A DNA stretch of 64,000 nt from Niebla homalea. Taxonomy: Eukaryota; Ascomycota; Lecanoromycetes; Lecanorales; Ramalinaceae. Position numbers and translations under genes: made by a program. The stretch is from assembly GCA_019925105.1 (NCBI GenBank), contig JAHGAU010000034.1, positions 124,001 to 188,000 of the forward strand, read 5' to 3'. Position 1 is the stretch's first letter. Every line of letters starts with the position of its first letter. Under the pieces are notes generated by a model. The model was not told where the DNA came from and did not search any database. It saw only the letters and a list, made by a program, of their open reading frames with translations. Shown here one piece after another: positions 53,332-64,000 of the stretch.

Positions 53332-55638
53332 TGTCATGGTTCCAAGTGGCCTTGCTCCCAGGCTCGGCCTACTTGCCCCATGAGGACTAGCTCCCGGGGG
53401 GGGGGGCTTGGCGTACACACCTATTATGAGTGCACCACCTGTATTATAGCTACTTTCATAGCTATTATTCATTTATTACTAGGACCTATTTACTTTAATA
53501 CCTTAATATAATAATAGCAATCCGTACTTAATTATAATATTACCGTAATTATTAAGAATTTAAAATTTTCTCGCGTATATTATCTGGGCTATTATTGAGT
53601 TTAAGCCGCTTAATAAGAAATTATAAAGCCTTCTACCCTATTTATACTATATTACCTATATAATAAAGAAATTATATTATCTTTATTAATTAGGACGTCT
53701 TAATATTAATATTATTAAGTTATTATTAAAAACGTAAGCCGCTTAATAAGAAATTATAAAGACTTTTACCCTAGTTACCCTGCTTACCCTATTACTTTAT
53801 TACCTTAATACTTATACTATAATACTTAAACTTACGCTATAAGCCATTTAAATTACGACTCGGATCTAGAAAGGGACGATATCGTCATTTTATTATTAAG
53901 TAATTTACGTTAATAAATTAAAAATCTTATTATAGTTAATAAAGAGTTATAATCTTAATTAAATTTAATAAATTAATAATTTAATATTATACTTATTCCT
54001 CTTTATAAATCTCGAGATATTTGCCGAAATAATAATAAAGAACTTACGTCTTAAAATGAAAAGCTTATTACTTAAAATACGGAACTTATTACTTAAATTA
54101 TTAAGCTTAAAGAACAGCTTAATAATATTATTAAAAAGGAAGGCAATTTCAATAAAAACGTTTATAATTTAAACGATAAAAACGTCGTTACCGGTATTAA
54201 AGCCTTAATTTTAAAGATCAAAAAATCAGTTACTTTATATACTCCCTGAATCTTATAATTTATCCTTTAATAAAAAGCTTACGCTCCCATATAAGGAGCG
54301 AACAAGAAATATTCAGACGTACTATTATTCCGTAATTAAAAGGAGTAGTAGGATAATGGGAAATTATATTTAAACTTAAAATTCCGTTAAAGTATAATCT
54401 TCTTTACGTTTAAAATAAATAAAATAGACTATATAAGAAATTACTATAGGGATAACGTATTCGATCTACTTAAAGTAAGAGTAGATTTACTTAGCGATAA
54501 TCTTTACTTTACCGTTAAAGATATAATTAACGATTTAAATAATATATTTAATATTTATAATAAAGTTTTTATATACGAGACTTAACTTTATTTACCGGAA
54601 TTCGGTATAAATAAAAAGGGTAAAAAAGATAAACTATTTAATAAGTTTTATATCCGATTCTTAATTATAATTACGTTTTTAAGTTATTTTAAACTTTATA
54701 AAATCTCGGCCTTACGTAAGCTCTTTATTTTAAAGTTCCGTTATTAAATTACAGATAGCTTTACTCCTATATTATATCGTTAATCTATCGGTTGTTTACG
54801 TTAACACGATTTTAATATACGTTAAGCTAAAAGCTTTAAATCTTTAATAAAATTAATATAAACGTTATTAAACGATAATTTCAAGGAGATTATTAAAGAT
54901 AAATTTAAAATTATTTACCTTAATTACTTTAAGGATAAAATCCTATATCGTAAACTTTACGTTAAGTATTTAAAGTTAAAATATTTACTTATTGATACCA
55001 AATTACCCTATAAAGGTTTTACTCCGCTTTTATATACGAAGGCCAGGGAAATCCTGGATGCTTAACATTAAGCCTATTAATAAGTAAGTTTACTTTAAGG
55101 GTATTTAATTCTTTAATAAAAGACTATAGCAATAACGGTAATAACCACTTACTTTATATTAAACCCTTTTTTAACAAAAAGTATACAACCCGGCTATTTA
55201 TCGGAGATTGCGTTAATCGACTTAGTTCCCGTCGATTTTTTCTCGATTTTTCCTCGGTTTTTTCCTGTTTATACCGGTATAAATATGATTTTTTTTAATA
55301 TATATTTTGAACGACCTTTAATACTTAATAATTACGCTTATTTATAGTAATTATAATATACTTAAAGCTTTATCTGGATAATACCTTACCCCGAAAATGG
55401 TGTTAATAATAGTAAATACGGTAAGTAATTCGTAGGAGCTTACCGTCGTAAAAGGGGGGATCGTATTATGGTTTTAAGTGGCCTTGCTCCCAGGCTCGGC
55501 CTACTTGCCCCATAAGGACTAGCTCCCGGGGGGGGGCTTGGCGCATACATCTACCATGAGTGCACCACCTGTATTATAGCTACCTTCATAGCTATTATTC
55601 ATTCATTACTAGGACCTACCTACTCCAGTACCCTGACA
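53332..55638 (+). mobile_element. short LTR retroelement nested in the foldback element
   Basis: The 5' LTR (53332-53508) begins TGTCATGG and the 3' LTR (55464-55638) ends CCCTGACA. Both contain AAGTGGCCTTGCTCCCAGGC and GAGTGCACCACCTGTATTAT. The opposite ends (TTAATA and TATTATGG) are RIP-changed versions of TGACA and TGTCATGG. A polypurine tract (AAAAGGGGGGA) lies directly before the 3' LTR, which sets the plus orientation. The flanking pentamers CGCCC (left) and CGTCC (right) fit a 5-bp target duplication with one transition. The 1.95-kb interior is heavily RIP'd. It is too short for a full gag-pol and is probably non-autonomous or internally deleted. Confidence 0.75.
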
Positions 55639-55767
55639 CGTCCCATACCGTTTGCCACCGGTACGGGATAAGGATACCCTTTCCCTATCCCGTACCGGTC
55701 CCGTACCTAACCCGTACCTAACCCGTACCTATCCCGCGGGATTAATACCGTACCGGTTGGGGGAGTA

Positions 55768-57044
55768 TTATATTTCAAAATGATTATTTTAAGCTTTATA
55801 ATTACGCTTATTATAAAGCGTTTTTCATTTATACTATAAATATTCTTATTTTATACGTTAAACTCCGTCTTTAGCTTAAGGTATAACTTCAATTAACTTT
55901 AAATAATATTAAAATTATATATTAAAGCTCTTTCTTTATTAAGTAAAGAAATATATCTTATTTTAAAGTCCGGTTAATAATATAATACTTTAAAGTCCAA
56001 TAAATACCAATGATAATAAGGTTTCTTTATTTACGGATAATTTCTTATTTTATAAACCGGGTTTATTTAATACATATATATTATTTTTAAGTTTAAAGTT
56101 TACTAATTTATTCTTTTAAAGCCGCTTTTTATATAAAATAAAGTAATTATTAATCTTAATTTTACTCTTTTATAAATATAGCCCCGTTAATTTAATTATT
56201 TAATATAATAATAAATATATTATAATTCTTAATAGTTTTTTTTTATAAAACATTATAAAAATATTCATAATATTAATATATAAGCTTAATACGCTTAATC
56301 TTAAGAAGCTTTATAAACGTTAAATATAAATTTAGATAAATAAAGTCTTTATTTATTTATTTTAATTAAATTCTTTATTTTAAATATATCATTTTTTAGC
56401 TTATTGTAATTAGAATATATAAAAATTAAACGAAGCTTTATATTAAAATGTTAATAAAAGGATTTATAGAAAAATTTATTAAAAAGCTTATTTATTTTTT
56501 AAGTTTTTCAATCAGAATATAATAATTTTAAGCTTATAGCGGAAGGAGCATTTAAGGATTATATATAGCCTCGTATTAAAGGGTTTATAAAGGGGCCTAC
56601 GGAGGGGCCTACGGAGGGGCTTACGTAAGGGTTTACGGAAGGACTTACGGAAAAACTTACGGAAGGGTTTATTTATCTTTTAAGCTCTTTATTTAAAACG
56701 TAGTAATTTTAAGCTTATAGCGGAAGGGGCGTTTAAGGATTATATATAGCCTTATATTAAAGGGTTCACGGAGGGGCTTATAAAGGGGCCTTACGTTTAA
56801 GGGCTTATTAAACGGCTTAATTATTTATAATATTAAGGTTAATAAAAAAATAAAAATAATAGTAATAATAATAATAATAAAGGTAAGACTATTTAAATCC
56901 TATTAAGTAATCTCTATGTATTATTAATTAAGTAATAAGGATATAAAAGGTGGGTTAAGACGAAAAAAAAAATCAAATCCAAATCGGGTTTAGCGTGTCC
57001 GGTTGGTAGTACTGTCCGGTTGGGGGGTCACCTCTTCTAGTCTA
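55768..57044. other. RIP'd AT-rich DNA with a 181-bp direct repeat
   Basis: A block around AAGCTTATAGCGGAAGGrGC followed by TTTAAGGATTATATATAGCC occurs at about 56530 and 56711 (offset 181). Between and after the copies lie short repeats of GGGGCCTACGGA-type (56580-56665). No gene. Confidence 0.55.
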
Positions 57045-57254
57045 CGGATGTCCGCACTAAAAATCCGATAGCGCTAAGAACCAGAACATATTGTATTACT
57101 TCCGGAAGGTATTATTCCCGAGAAGACTATCGCTAAAATAAGGCGCTAAGGTTCAGTCTTTAGGGGCTTGCTCCCGGGGCTGATTCATACCGTACAGAAT
57201 TTAGAATACAATACGAGTCTTAGCGCTGTCCAGGACTTTTAGTGTGGACCTCCG
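57045..57254. mobile_element. 210-bp MITE with TA target duplication
   Basis: The left end is TA|CGGATGTCCGCACTAAAAAT and the right end, inverted, is TA|CGGAGGTCCACACTAAAAGT. The inverted repeats extend for about 38 bp through AGCGCTAAGA on both sides, with a few mismatches. The small size, lack of coding capacity and TA flanks are typical of Tc1/mariner-derived MITEs. Confidence 0.8.
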
Positions 57255-58165
57255 TAATGCTCACTGAACATTAAGGGGGGTTCAGGTCATGCAGGAGTCC
57301 ATGTAACAGAGCATGCATGGCAGGGGCCGCTCAACGTGTCGGGATAATATAGCGAACAATATGGCTGGCGGAAATCATCCATCCAGACGAAGGCATACAA
57401 TAATGGCGATGAAATGTGATTAGGGGGAGCGGCTCGGCGCTAAGCTGGATCCACGAAAGCTACTTGTGGGTAAAACGCTGATACACCGACGCCACATGGT
57501 TTGGCGAAGAGAGCCTTACATTTCCACGAGAGCTGTTCACCACCGTCATTGTTACAGTAGAGCCCGATGACTATGCCATCCACGAGATTTATTGGTATTC
57601 ACCACAGCCCATGCCATGTTGTGCAGTGATCTTGCAGGGTGATCGGCAAATACGTCTTGCAGGCCACCACTCAAATCATCTGAATGCACAGCTTGACGTC
57701 ACGTCGGACATGACGGATAAGTTCCGGCTGCGAGTGAGTTTGACAATGGATCGATCTCGATCAGTCATTCCCGTGCATGGGACATAAATACCCGAATCGT
57801 AGCTACACCTATCACAGAACTCACAGCTCGTTCCTTCTTATCGATGCCCACAATCCATTCTTGGAAATGCCCAAGGGACCTCTTGCTTTGAACATAGTAG
57901 AAGAGGCGAGTCGTCTGCTTTCAAAGAGCACCCCACATCTTCCCCGAGTGAAGGGGACGACAATGGCACATTCGCAGAAACCGGAAGAAAACCGGCAGAG
58001 GCGAAGACTGCGCGATGTGCCACGAAGGTGATGCACGGGGGTATTCCGCGGTTGTCTTGGCAGCATCTGCATTGAGGACCCTGTCGCATAAAGGCCTACC
58101 AAACGGCCTTTTGTTAACGGTATTACAGGTGCATCGGTACATAAGGTACGGTGAGTATACGGTCA
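57255..58165. other. island of normal composition between RIP'd blocks
   Basis: About 0.9 kb that escaped RIP. It contains a TATA-like GGGACATAAATACCCG at 57779-57794 followed by a CA-rich leader-like sequence (CTATCACAGAACTCACAGCT). An open frame of 84 codons (57777-58031) has no recognised domain or signal peptide. It may be a remnant of unique DNA that once carried a gene. Confidence 0.4.
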
Positions 58166-58169
58166 TTAA

Positions 58170-61100
58170 ACGGTTTATAAGATGGATATAAATATAATTA
58201 TTATTATAATATGATTAAATTAAAATATAATAGTAAACTTAATATAAGTAGTTTAACTTACTTATTTTTCCCTTTATATATTATACTTATTTACGTATAT
58301 TATATTAAGTTTTAAGCCCGGTTAATAAAATAATTAATCGTAATAAATTATTTTAGTAATAATTTTATTTAAGTAATATTTATAATATTTATATAATTAT
58401 TTAAGATTATAAAATAATAATAACTTTAACTTTTAATACCTTAATAAATAATTATAATTATAAAGATATTAAAGAGGATAACTTAACATAATAATATTTA
58501 CTTTATTAAGCGTAATATATATTTTATACTTTTAATAATAATAATATTTAAAATAAGAGGATAATATTATCATCGCTTAAGGTATTTATTATAAGAACGA
58601 CTAAATTACCCCTAAATATTTTAAGGAATTTTTTATAAAGCCAGCTTTATATAAACTTTTTAAATTTAATAATAATAATTTCTATAAATAAAGTTAAATT
58701 ATAAAACGCTTTTTAAGAAATTATTTATTATAAGGTATTATAAATAACTTAACTTTATATTTCTAAGTTTTTTCTTAGATTGAGATTTAAATTATATATA
58801 TTAACTTTACTATTAATATACTTATAAATAACGTAATAACGATATAAAGATTATATATCTTAATAAGTAAAAACGTTATACCGTTTTAAATCTATTTAAC
58901 TTAAAGTAAAATCTATTTTATAAAAAATAAAAGAAAATTAATCCCCTTATTAATAAAGATCTTTATTATAAAAGTTTAAAAGGATAATAGCGTAAATAAA
59001 TTTATTATATTTATAAAGAAAATAAATAAATAAACAAATTAAATTAATAAGGTTATTATATTAAACGATATTTAGTTAAGCTTCTTAATTATAAACTTAT
59101 TTTAAAAAATACGTAAGTTTAATCTTATTATATATTAATTTAAAAACGATAAAGACGTCTTTAATAATAAGAAAGTTATTTAGAGACTTAAGGTAATTAA
59201 GATTAATACGGTAAAAAGATAGATTATTAATATTATAATAATAAGGGTAAGTAAAAAGGATATTATTAAACCCCGCCGCGTAATAAAATATTATAATTGC
59301 CAGAAAGTAAACTATATTATTAAGGATTATAATAAAGAAAATATAAAAGTAAGTAATAAAAATAATAAAAAGGTTAATAAGGATAAAATTAAGAAAACAA
59401 AGAAACTTAAGAAATAAAAAGCTTAATTTAAGTTTAAATAAGTTAAAAAAATATAATTAAAAATAATAAGGAATTTAAAGAATCAAGCTTTATTATTATT
59501 AATAAAAAAGAGAATAATATTAAAGGATTAACGTTTATATTTATCAATAATAACGATCAATAATAACGATAATTTTATTATTTTCTCAATAAAAAACGGA
59601 ACGGCCTTAATAAGCCTTTAAAAAACTATTAAAGCAACAAAAATCTATATAATTTAATTTTATATAAGCTTAATAATAATATCGCTATAATAAATCTAAG
59701 TAATCCCGGTCTTTATAATAGTAACGACGAGGTAAAAGATATTATTATAACGAACGGTATAAGTAATAAAAAGAATTACTTATTTAAGAATAATTTATAT
59801 AATTAAATTATAAAACGAATACGGAAAAATTATAACTTTTTTTAAAATAATAAAAACCCGGACCTTATAAAATCCGTAAATACCGGCAATAATAAATACA
59901 CTTTAATAATAATAAAGGGTAACTCCCTTAATAAAATAAGTTAAAATATACCGTCTAAGGATAAAGAAATACTTTAAATAATAAACTTTAATATTATAAG
60001 AAATATATATATAAAAAGAAATATATTTTAGAGTTTTAAGGAAAAAATTATAAGGATAATGGTAAAAAATAAGGGTTCCTTAAACTTACCTAGACGTGAT
60101 AACGTAATAGTCAAGATAAATCATTAAAACTGTATTATTTAAGACGTATTATAGGTTTTTTATTTAAAATTTAACTTTTTATTTATTTCGGCTTTAAAGG
60201 ATAAAAATATAAGTATTACCTTTAATAAACGTAAAGTAAAGATTACGCGAAAAGATCGATTTATTATAGTAAAATATTAATATAAAAAGCTTTATTTACT
60301 TATATATATCCGGAAAAATATTACGTTAATAATTAATAAAGAAGACTTGAATCCTATATTTTATGAATTATAAAGTAAAAAAAATAAGGAAAATAATAAA
60401 ATTAAACGTAATAATAATAAGATTACTTAAGGACGTAAAAAGGGCAATAATAAACTCTTTATAATATTTTATAACCATTTAAGTTATTTAAGTATAATTA
60501 AATTATATATTATATATAAAATGGTATTAAAGATACCGAAAATATCGGCCTTAAAAAACTATTTCTATAATATATATAAGAATAATAAACTTACGAAGAA
60601 TATATATAAATATTATTATATAAAAAAGATAAAGTTTAAGTTTTTTTTTTTTTTACAATATTTAAAGCCTTTATAACGTTAAGGTATTAATCCCTAAAAT
60701 AATACCCTTTAAGTACTATTTATCCGTTATTAATAAAACTACGGGATAATTAAATTTTACCTTATTAATAATAAGAATTAAGGTAATTAATTAAATTTTA
60801 TTTATTATTAATATACTTAATCGTAAGGAAGGTAATATTATTATTAAATACGTTTATACCGATAATATAAAGGAACTCTAAGCCCTTAAAGCGGTTATAA
60901 GAGAACGTAATATTATTATAAAATATATTACGTATTATATATTTAAATAAAACGGCGTAATTGAACGGTTTAATTAAATAATTATAATAATAATTTAATA
61001 TATAATATAATATATTAAATTATTAAATAACTTTTAAGCCTTTATAGTTATATATATTAATTAATTAAAATAAAAACTCTTATTAATAAAGGAAATAAAC

Positions 61101-61528
61101 CCGTTTAAAAAATAAATAAAAGTAAAATTTTTTATTAAAAATAAGAAAACGTTTAAGATATTATATAAACTAAATATACCTAAGGAAATAAAACGATTAA
61201 AATTAAATAAAATCGCTATGAATAATATTTATTTAAGAATTACATTAAGTTTATAATTATATATTTATATACTTTATAAAAGAAAAATAAAGATCGTTAT
61301 AAATTTAAAAATCTTTAATGAGAAAACGGTAACGTATTTATTATTATAGTTTATTATTAAAGATATATTATTAACCTTAAAGTTAATAACCCTTATTAAT
61401 AAAAATACGGTTTATTATAAAAGCGAATATGTTTTAAATAAATTTAAAGAATTTAATAAAAACGAGCTTATATTAATTTATACTTATTTAATTCCTTAAA
61501 ATAAAGAAAATTATAATATAAATCCCGT
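58170..61528 (+). mobile_element. RIP-degraded Ty1/copia-type retroelement
   Basis: Two hallmarks can be read on the plus strand despite RIP stops. At 59270-59345 the frame KYYNCQKVNYIIKDYNKEN matches a gag CCHC zinc knuckle with its outer Cys and its His turned into Tyr (TGT/TGC to TAT/TAC, CAT to TAT). At 60951-60975 NGVIERFN is the copia integrase core motif, followed by an RIP stop where Arg or Gln is expected. Gag before integrase, with integrase preceding the remainder, fits the copia order. The LTRs could not be fixed. The element is dead, with many TAA/TAG codons. Confidence 0.65.
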
Positions 61529-61750
61529 AAATTGTCAGGGTTCAGGGTTGTTAGTAGCTTAGGAAAGGGCTTTACCGGGCTTACCCCGGGCCAAGCCCGG
61601 GGTTAGTCCGTTACCTAGAAGTATTACCGATTGGGTATGTTAGGGCCTTCAGCCCCTTTACTTTTATACCTTTATACTTCAATGTCTTTAGTTATACGTA
61701 ATATACCCTTTGCCTTTTAACCACCTTAAAGGGCCTTATACTTTAACATT
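61529..61750 (+). repeat. LTR-like GC-richer segment
   Basis: It begins TGTCAGGGTTCAGGG and keeps GC-rich sequence (TACCCCGGGCCAAGCCCGGG) within the AT-rich background, ending near TTTAACA. It could be the 3' LTR of the copia-type element or a solo LTR. No second copy in the window was found to prove it. Confidence 0.35.
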
Positions 61751-63157
61751 ATATTAAAGTTAATTTATTTACGCCTTCGTAAGGAGTAATAAGGTAAAAT
61801 AACGGCTTTTATTAATAATACTTATTAGTAACGGACGGTAAGCCGATAGTTATTAACGGTATTAAACGGGCGGTAATTACGGTTAAAACGTACGGTAATT
61901 AATATCCGGACGGGCTATAGAAAAACGTTAATAACTAAGACGGGAGGTTACGATAGCTTTAAATAAGTAGATACTAATTCTATTAAGCTATATAAAGAAT
62001 TAATTTAAAGGGTTAAGCTTTAATAAAACGATTTAAAGGCTATAAATAAAGTAAATCTTAAAAATATTATAAATTTAATTAAGAATAAGCTTATAAGAAC
62101 TTATAGAATTCTTACTTATTATTTACCTTTTTATTCCTTAAAACTTTTAATTAAGATATAGAAAAGATGGGAAGGAAGGAAAGAGCAAAAGTAATAAAAT
62201 AGCAGGTGGCCATAGAGTGCAATTGAAGATAGGCCGTAGCCCTTATATAAGTTGGTGAGGTATAAGTCGCTTATTATAGTAATCCGTTATATTTTTTCTT
62301 TTTAAAATATATATAAATTAATTCTTTTTTTAATTAACTTTTTTAATATTTCTATTCTTTTATATATTTATCCGTAAATTTAATATCTTTTATACTTCCC
62401 TTTTTTTTTAATTTCCATTATAATAAAATACTGCTTTTAATATTATTATATTTTAAATTATATTATACTTATTTATATATATTTTAATTATATATATATT
62501 TTTTATAATATCTTTTTAATAATTTAAATTATCGTAAATATAAAAGTTAAAAAGGTATTAATACGATAATAACTTACCTTTACTCCCTTATATAATAAAT
62601 TTACCCCTTTAATATTGTATATTATTGATAAGTAATTCTTATCCTTTAATATTATTTATATATATATTTATTTGCCTTTTTTATAGTTTTATTTTTAAAT
62701 CTTATTTAATAATAATAAATAAATATATTAAGATTTAATTTTTTTAAAAGTAATGTTTTAATTTTATTATTCTACCTTATTAATAACGGTAATTTCGGTA
62801 CTTTATGTTTATTTATTTTAAAGCTTAGGTTACTTATATTTATATCTTTTTTAAATATAATACGTTTAATCCGTATAAGGGTATAACGCGTCTTACTCCG
62901 TTTATTAAAAGATTATAAATACCGCCCTTTATAAGGATAAAACCTTATAATTGATTATTTTTTATTTTACTTTTTTATTTATATATTTTTAATATTTCTT
63001 TTAATCCCGTTATTATTAAATATATTTTAAATAAGGTTATTAGGTAACTTTAAGTACGTTTTAAAAAGGCTTAATTATTTAAATAAATTTTATTTAAATT
63101 TTTTTATAGATCTTAATATCTTTTTTTATTAATATATTTAAAATAATATTATACGTA
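61751..63157. other. RIP'd AT-rich DNA
   Basis: No readable gene. A less mutated patch at 62160-62270 (GATGGGAAGGAAGGAAAGAG) has no recognised identity. Confidence 0.45.
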
Positions 63158-64000
63158 TGTTATGTGCAACGTGCGCATGCTAAGAGCTTGTCGGGCACTA
63201 ATACCCAAAGGGGTATAGTGACTTGGCGCGCATATTTATATTACGCACCTTTATAGCTAGGTAGACACTTATTATATATATTATACTTATATTTTACTTT
63301 AATACTTTCAATACCTAATAAATAATAATAATAACGACAGTCCTTTTATTATGCTCTTAATATAAAGTTACTTTCACTTCTGCTCTCCTATTATTTTATA
63401 GATAAGAAACGTATAATACTTTTAATACTTATATTAAATAAGAATCTTTAATACTTAATTATTAATCTCTTTAAATGGCTTTCGATTAACTTATTATATT
63501 AATAACGTTATTTATAAGTAAGCGAACTATACTTTAATTAAAGGATGAATAATTTTTATCCTTAAATAACGGTATAAAAAGGTTTTTACTCTTAAAGAAT
63601 AATATAAAAAGAATGGAAAAAATACTTTTATAGCTTATTAAAAACGTTAAGGATCTTAGATTTAATACTTAAAAGCTAAGATATAAAATTATAAAACTTA
63701 AAAAGAAATACTTATTATTTAAAGACCTTAAAGAATAACGTCGTCGTAATCCCTTATACTTAATAAAGCCTCCTCTTAATAATAATATTAACGTTAACTT
63801 TATTAAAAAGAAAAAAAAGGATATATAAGGAACGGAAGCCGAAATAATACGTTTTTTTATTAAAATGAATAAGTTAAACCATTAATATATTAACGAAATA
63901 AACTACTTTAATAGTATTATAAACGTTTATAAATTTATTGAACAACTTTAAAGTATTAATATAATTAAATTATTAAAACTTATTTCTCGTAATATCGTTA
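63158..64000 (+). repeat. possible 5' end of another LTR retroelement, cut by the window edge
   Basis: A GC-richer start TGTTATGTGCAACGTGCGCA and TATAGTGACTTGGCGCGCAT at 63158-63240 looks like an LTR beginning with TG, followed by RIP'd DNA that continues past the window. Without the partner LTR this is a guess. Confidence 0.3.

Larger units (their letters stand above)
52694..55765. mobile_element. TA-flanked TIR/foldback element carrying a nested LTR element
   Basis: The left end begins TA|CTCCCCCAACCGGTACGGTA and the right end is its exact inverse (TACCGTACCGGTTGGGGGAG|TA at 55746-55767). The terminal inverted repeats are thus at least 20 bp with a TA target duplication, as in Tc1/mariner-type elements. 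Without the LTR element inside it (53332-55638 plus one target copy) it is about 760 bp. It encodes no visible transposase, so it is a non-autonomous, MITE-like foldback element. Confidence 0.75.

Overview
The window looks like an accessory, gene-sparse region of a filamentous ascomycete (Pezizomycotina, most likely a Dothideomycete). The supporting evidence is short introns (about 50-150 bp) with GT..AG ends and CTNAC-type branch points, many F-box-like proteins of the LPxEIRxxIY type, a HET-domain gene, small cysteine-rich secreted proteins, and long AT-rich tracts showing the C-to-T/G-to-A decay of repeat-induced point mutation (RIP). There are no operons, and I recognised no rRNA, tRNA or CRISPR array.

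From 1 to about 47.4 kb the base composition is balanced. Its main theme is a dispersed family of single- or two-exon F-box-like proteins: 397-2280, 4404-5615, 6331-7352, 19781-20716, 25546-26559, 28736-29452 and 34711-35754, plus two broken copies at 18422-19220 and 37380-37760. Between them lie a cupin protein with a mitochondrial-type leader (21384-22031), a HET gene broken by a nonsense codon and a frameshift (22189-23921), a small spliced membrane/coiled-coil protein (24732-25104), an acidic hexapeptide-repeat protein (27384-27985), a decayed SAM-dependent methyltransferase (30803-31800), a RhoGAP relic broken by a 167-bp tandem duplication (12972-13807), and a two-exon ML-domain (NPC2-like) secreted protein (45008-45701). 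At 39.0-42.3 kb sits a family of small secreted six-cysteine proteins: two intact three-exon genes and one exon-3 fragment, with matching intron phases and matching TATA boxes. This is the best candidate for an undescribed effector-like family.

From about 47.5 kb to the end the sequence is a RIP-degraded transposon graveyard. It holds an LTR element with about 174-bp direct repeats (47460-52013), a TA-flanked foldback TIR element (52694-55765) with a short LTR retroelement nested inside it (53332-55638), a 210-bp MITE (57045-57254), and a Ty1/copia-type element in which the gag zinc knuckle and integrase motif can still be read through RIP mutations (58170-61528). Islands of normal composition remain mainly where the repeats are short (MITE, LTRs, foldback arms), as expected if RIP needs a minimum repeat length.

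The genes do not form a pathway. The mix of F-box-like, HET and secreted proteins with pseudogenes and RIP'd transposons is typical of fast-evolving, possibly subtelomeric or accessory fungal DNA. Exon structures were derived by hand from splice signals and conserved protein motifs, and none was checked by a database search.
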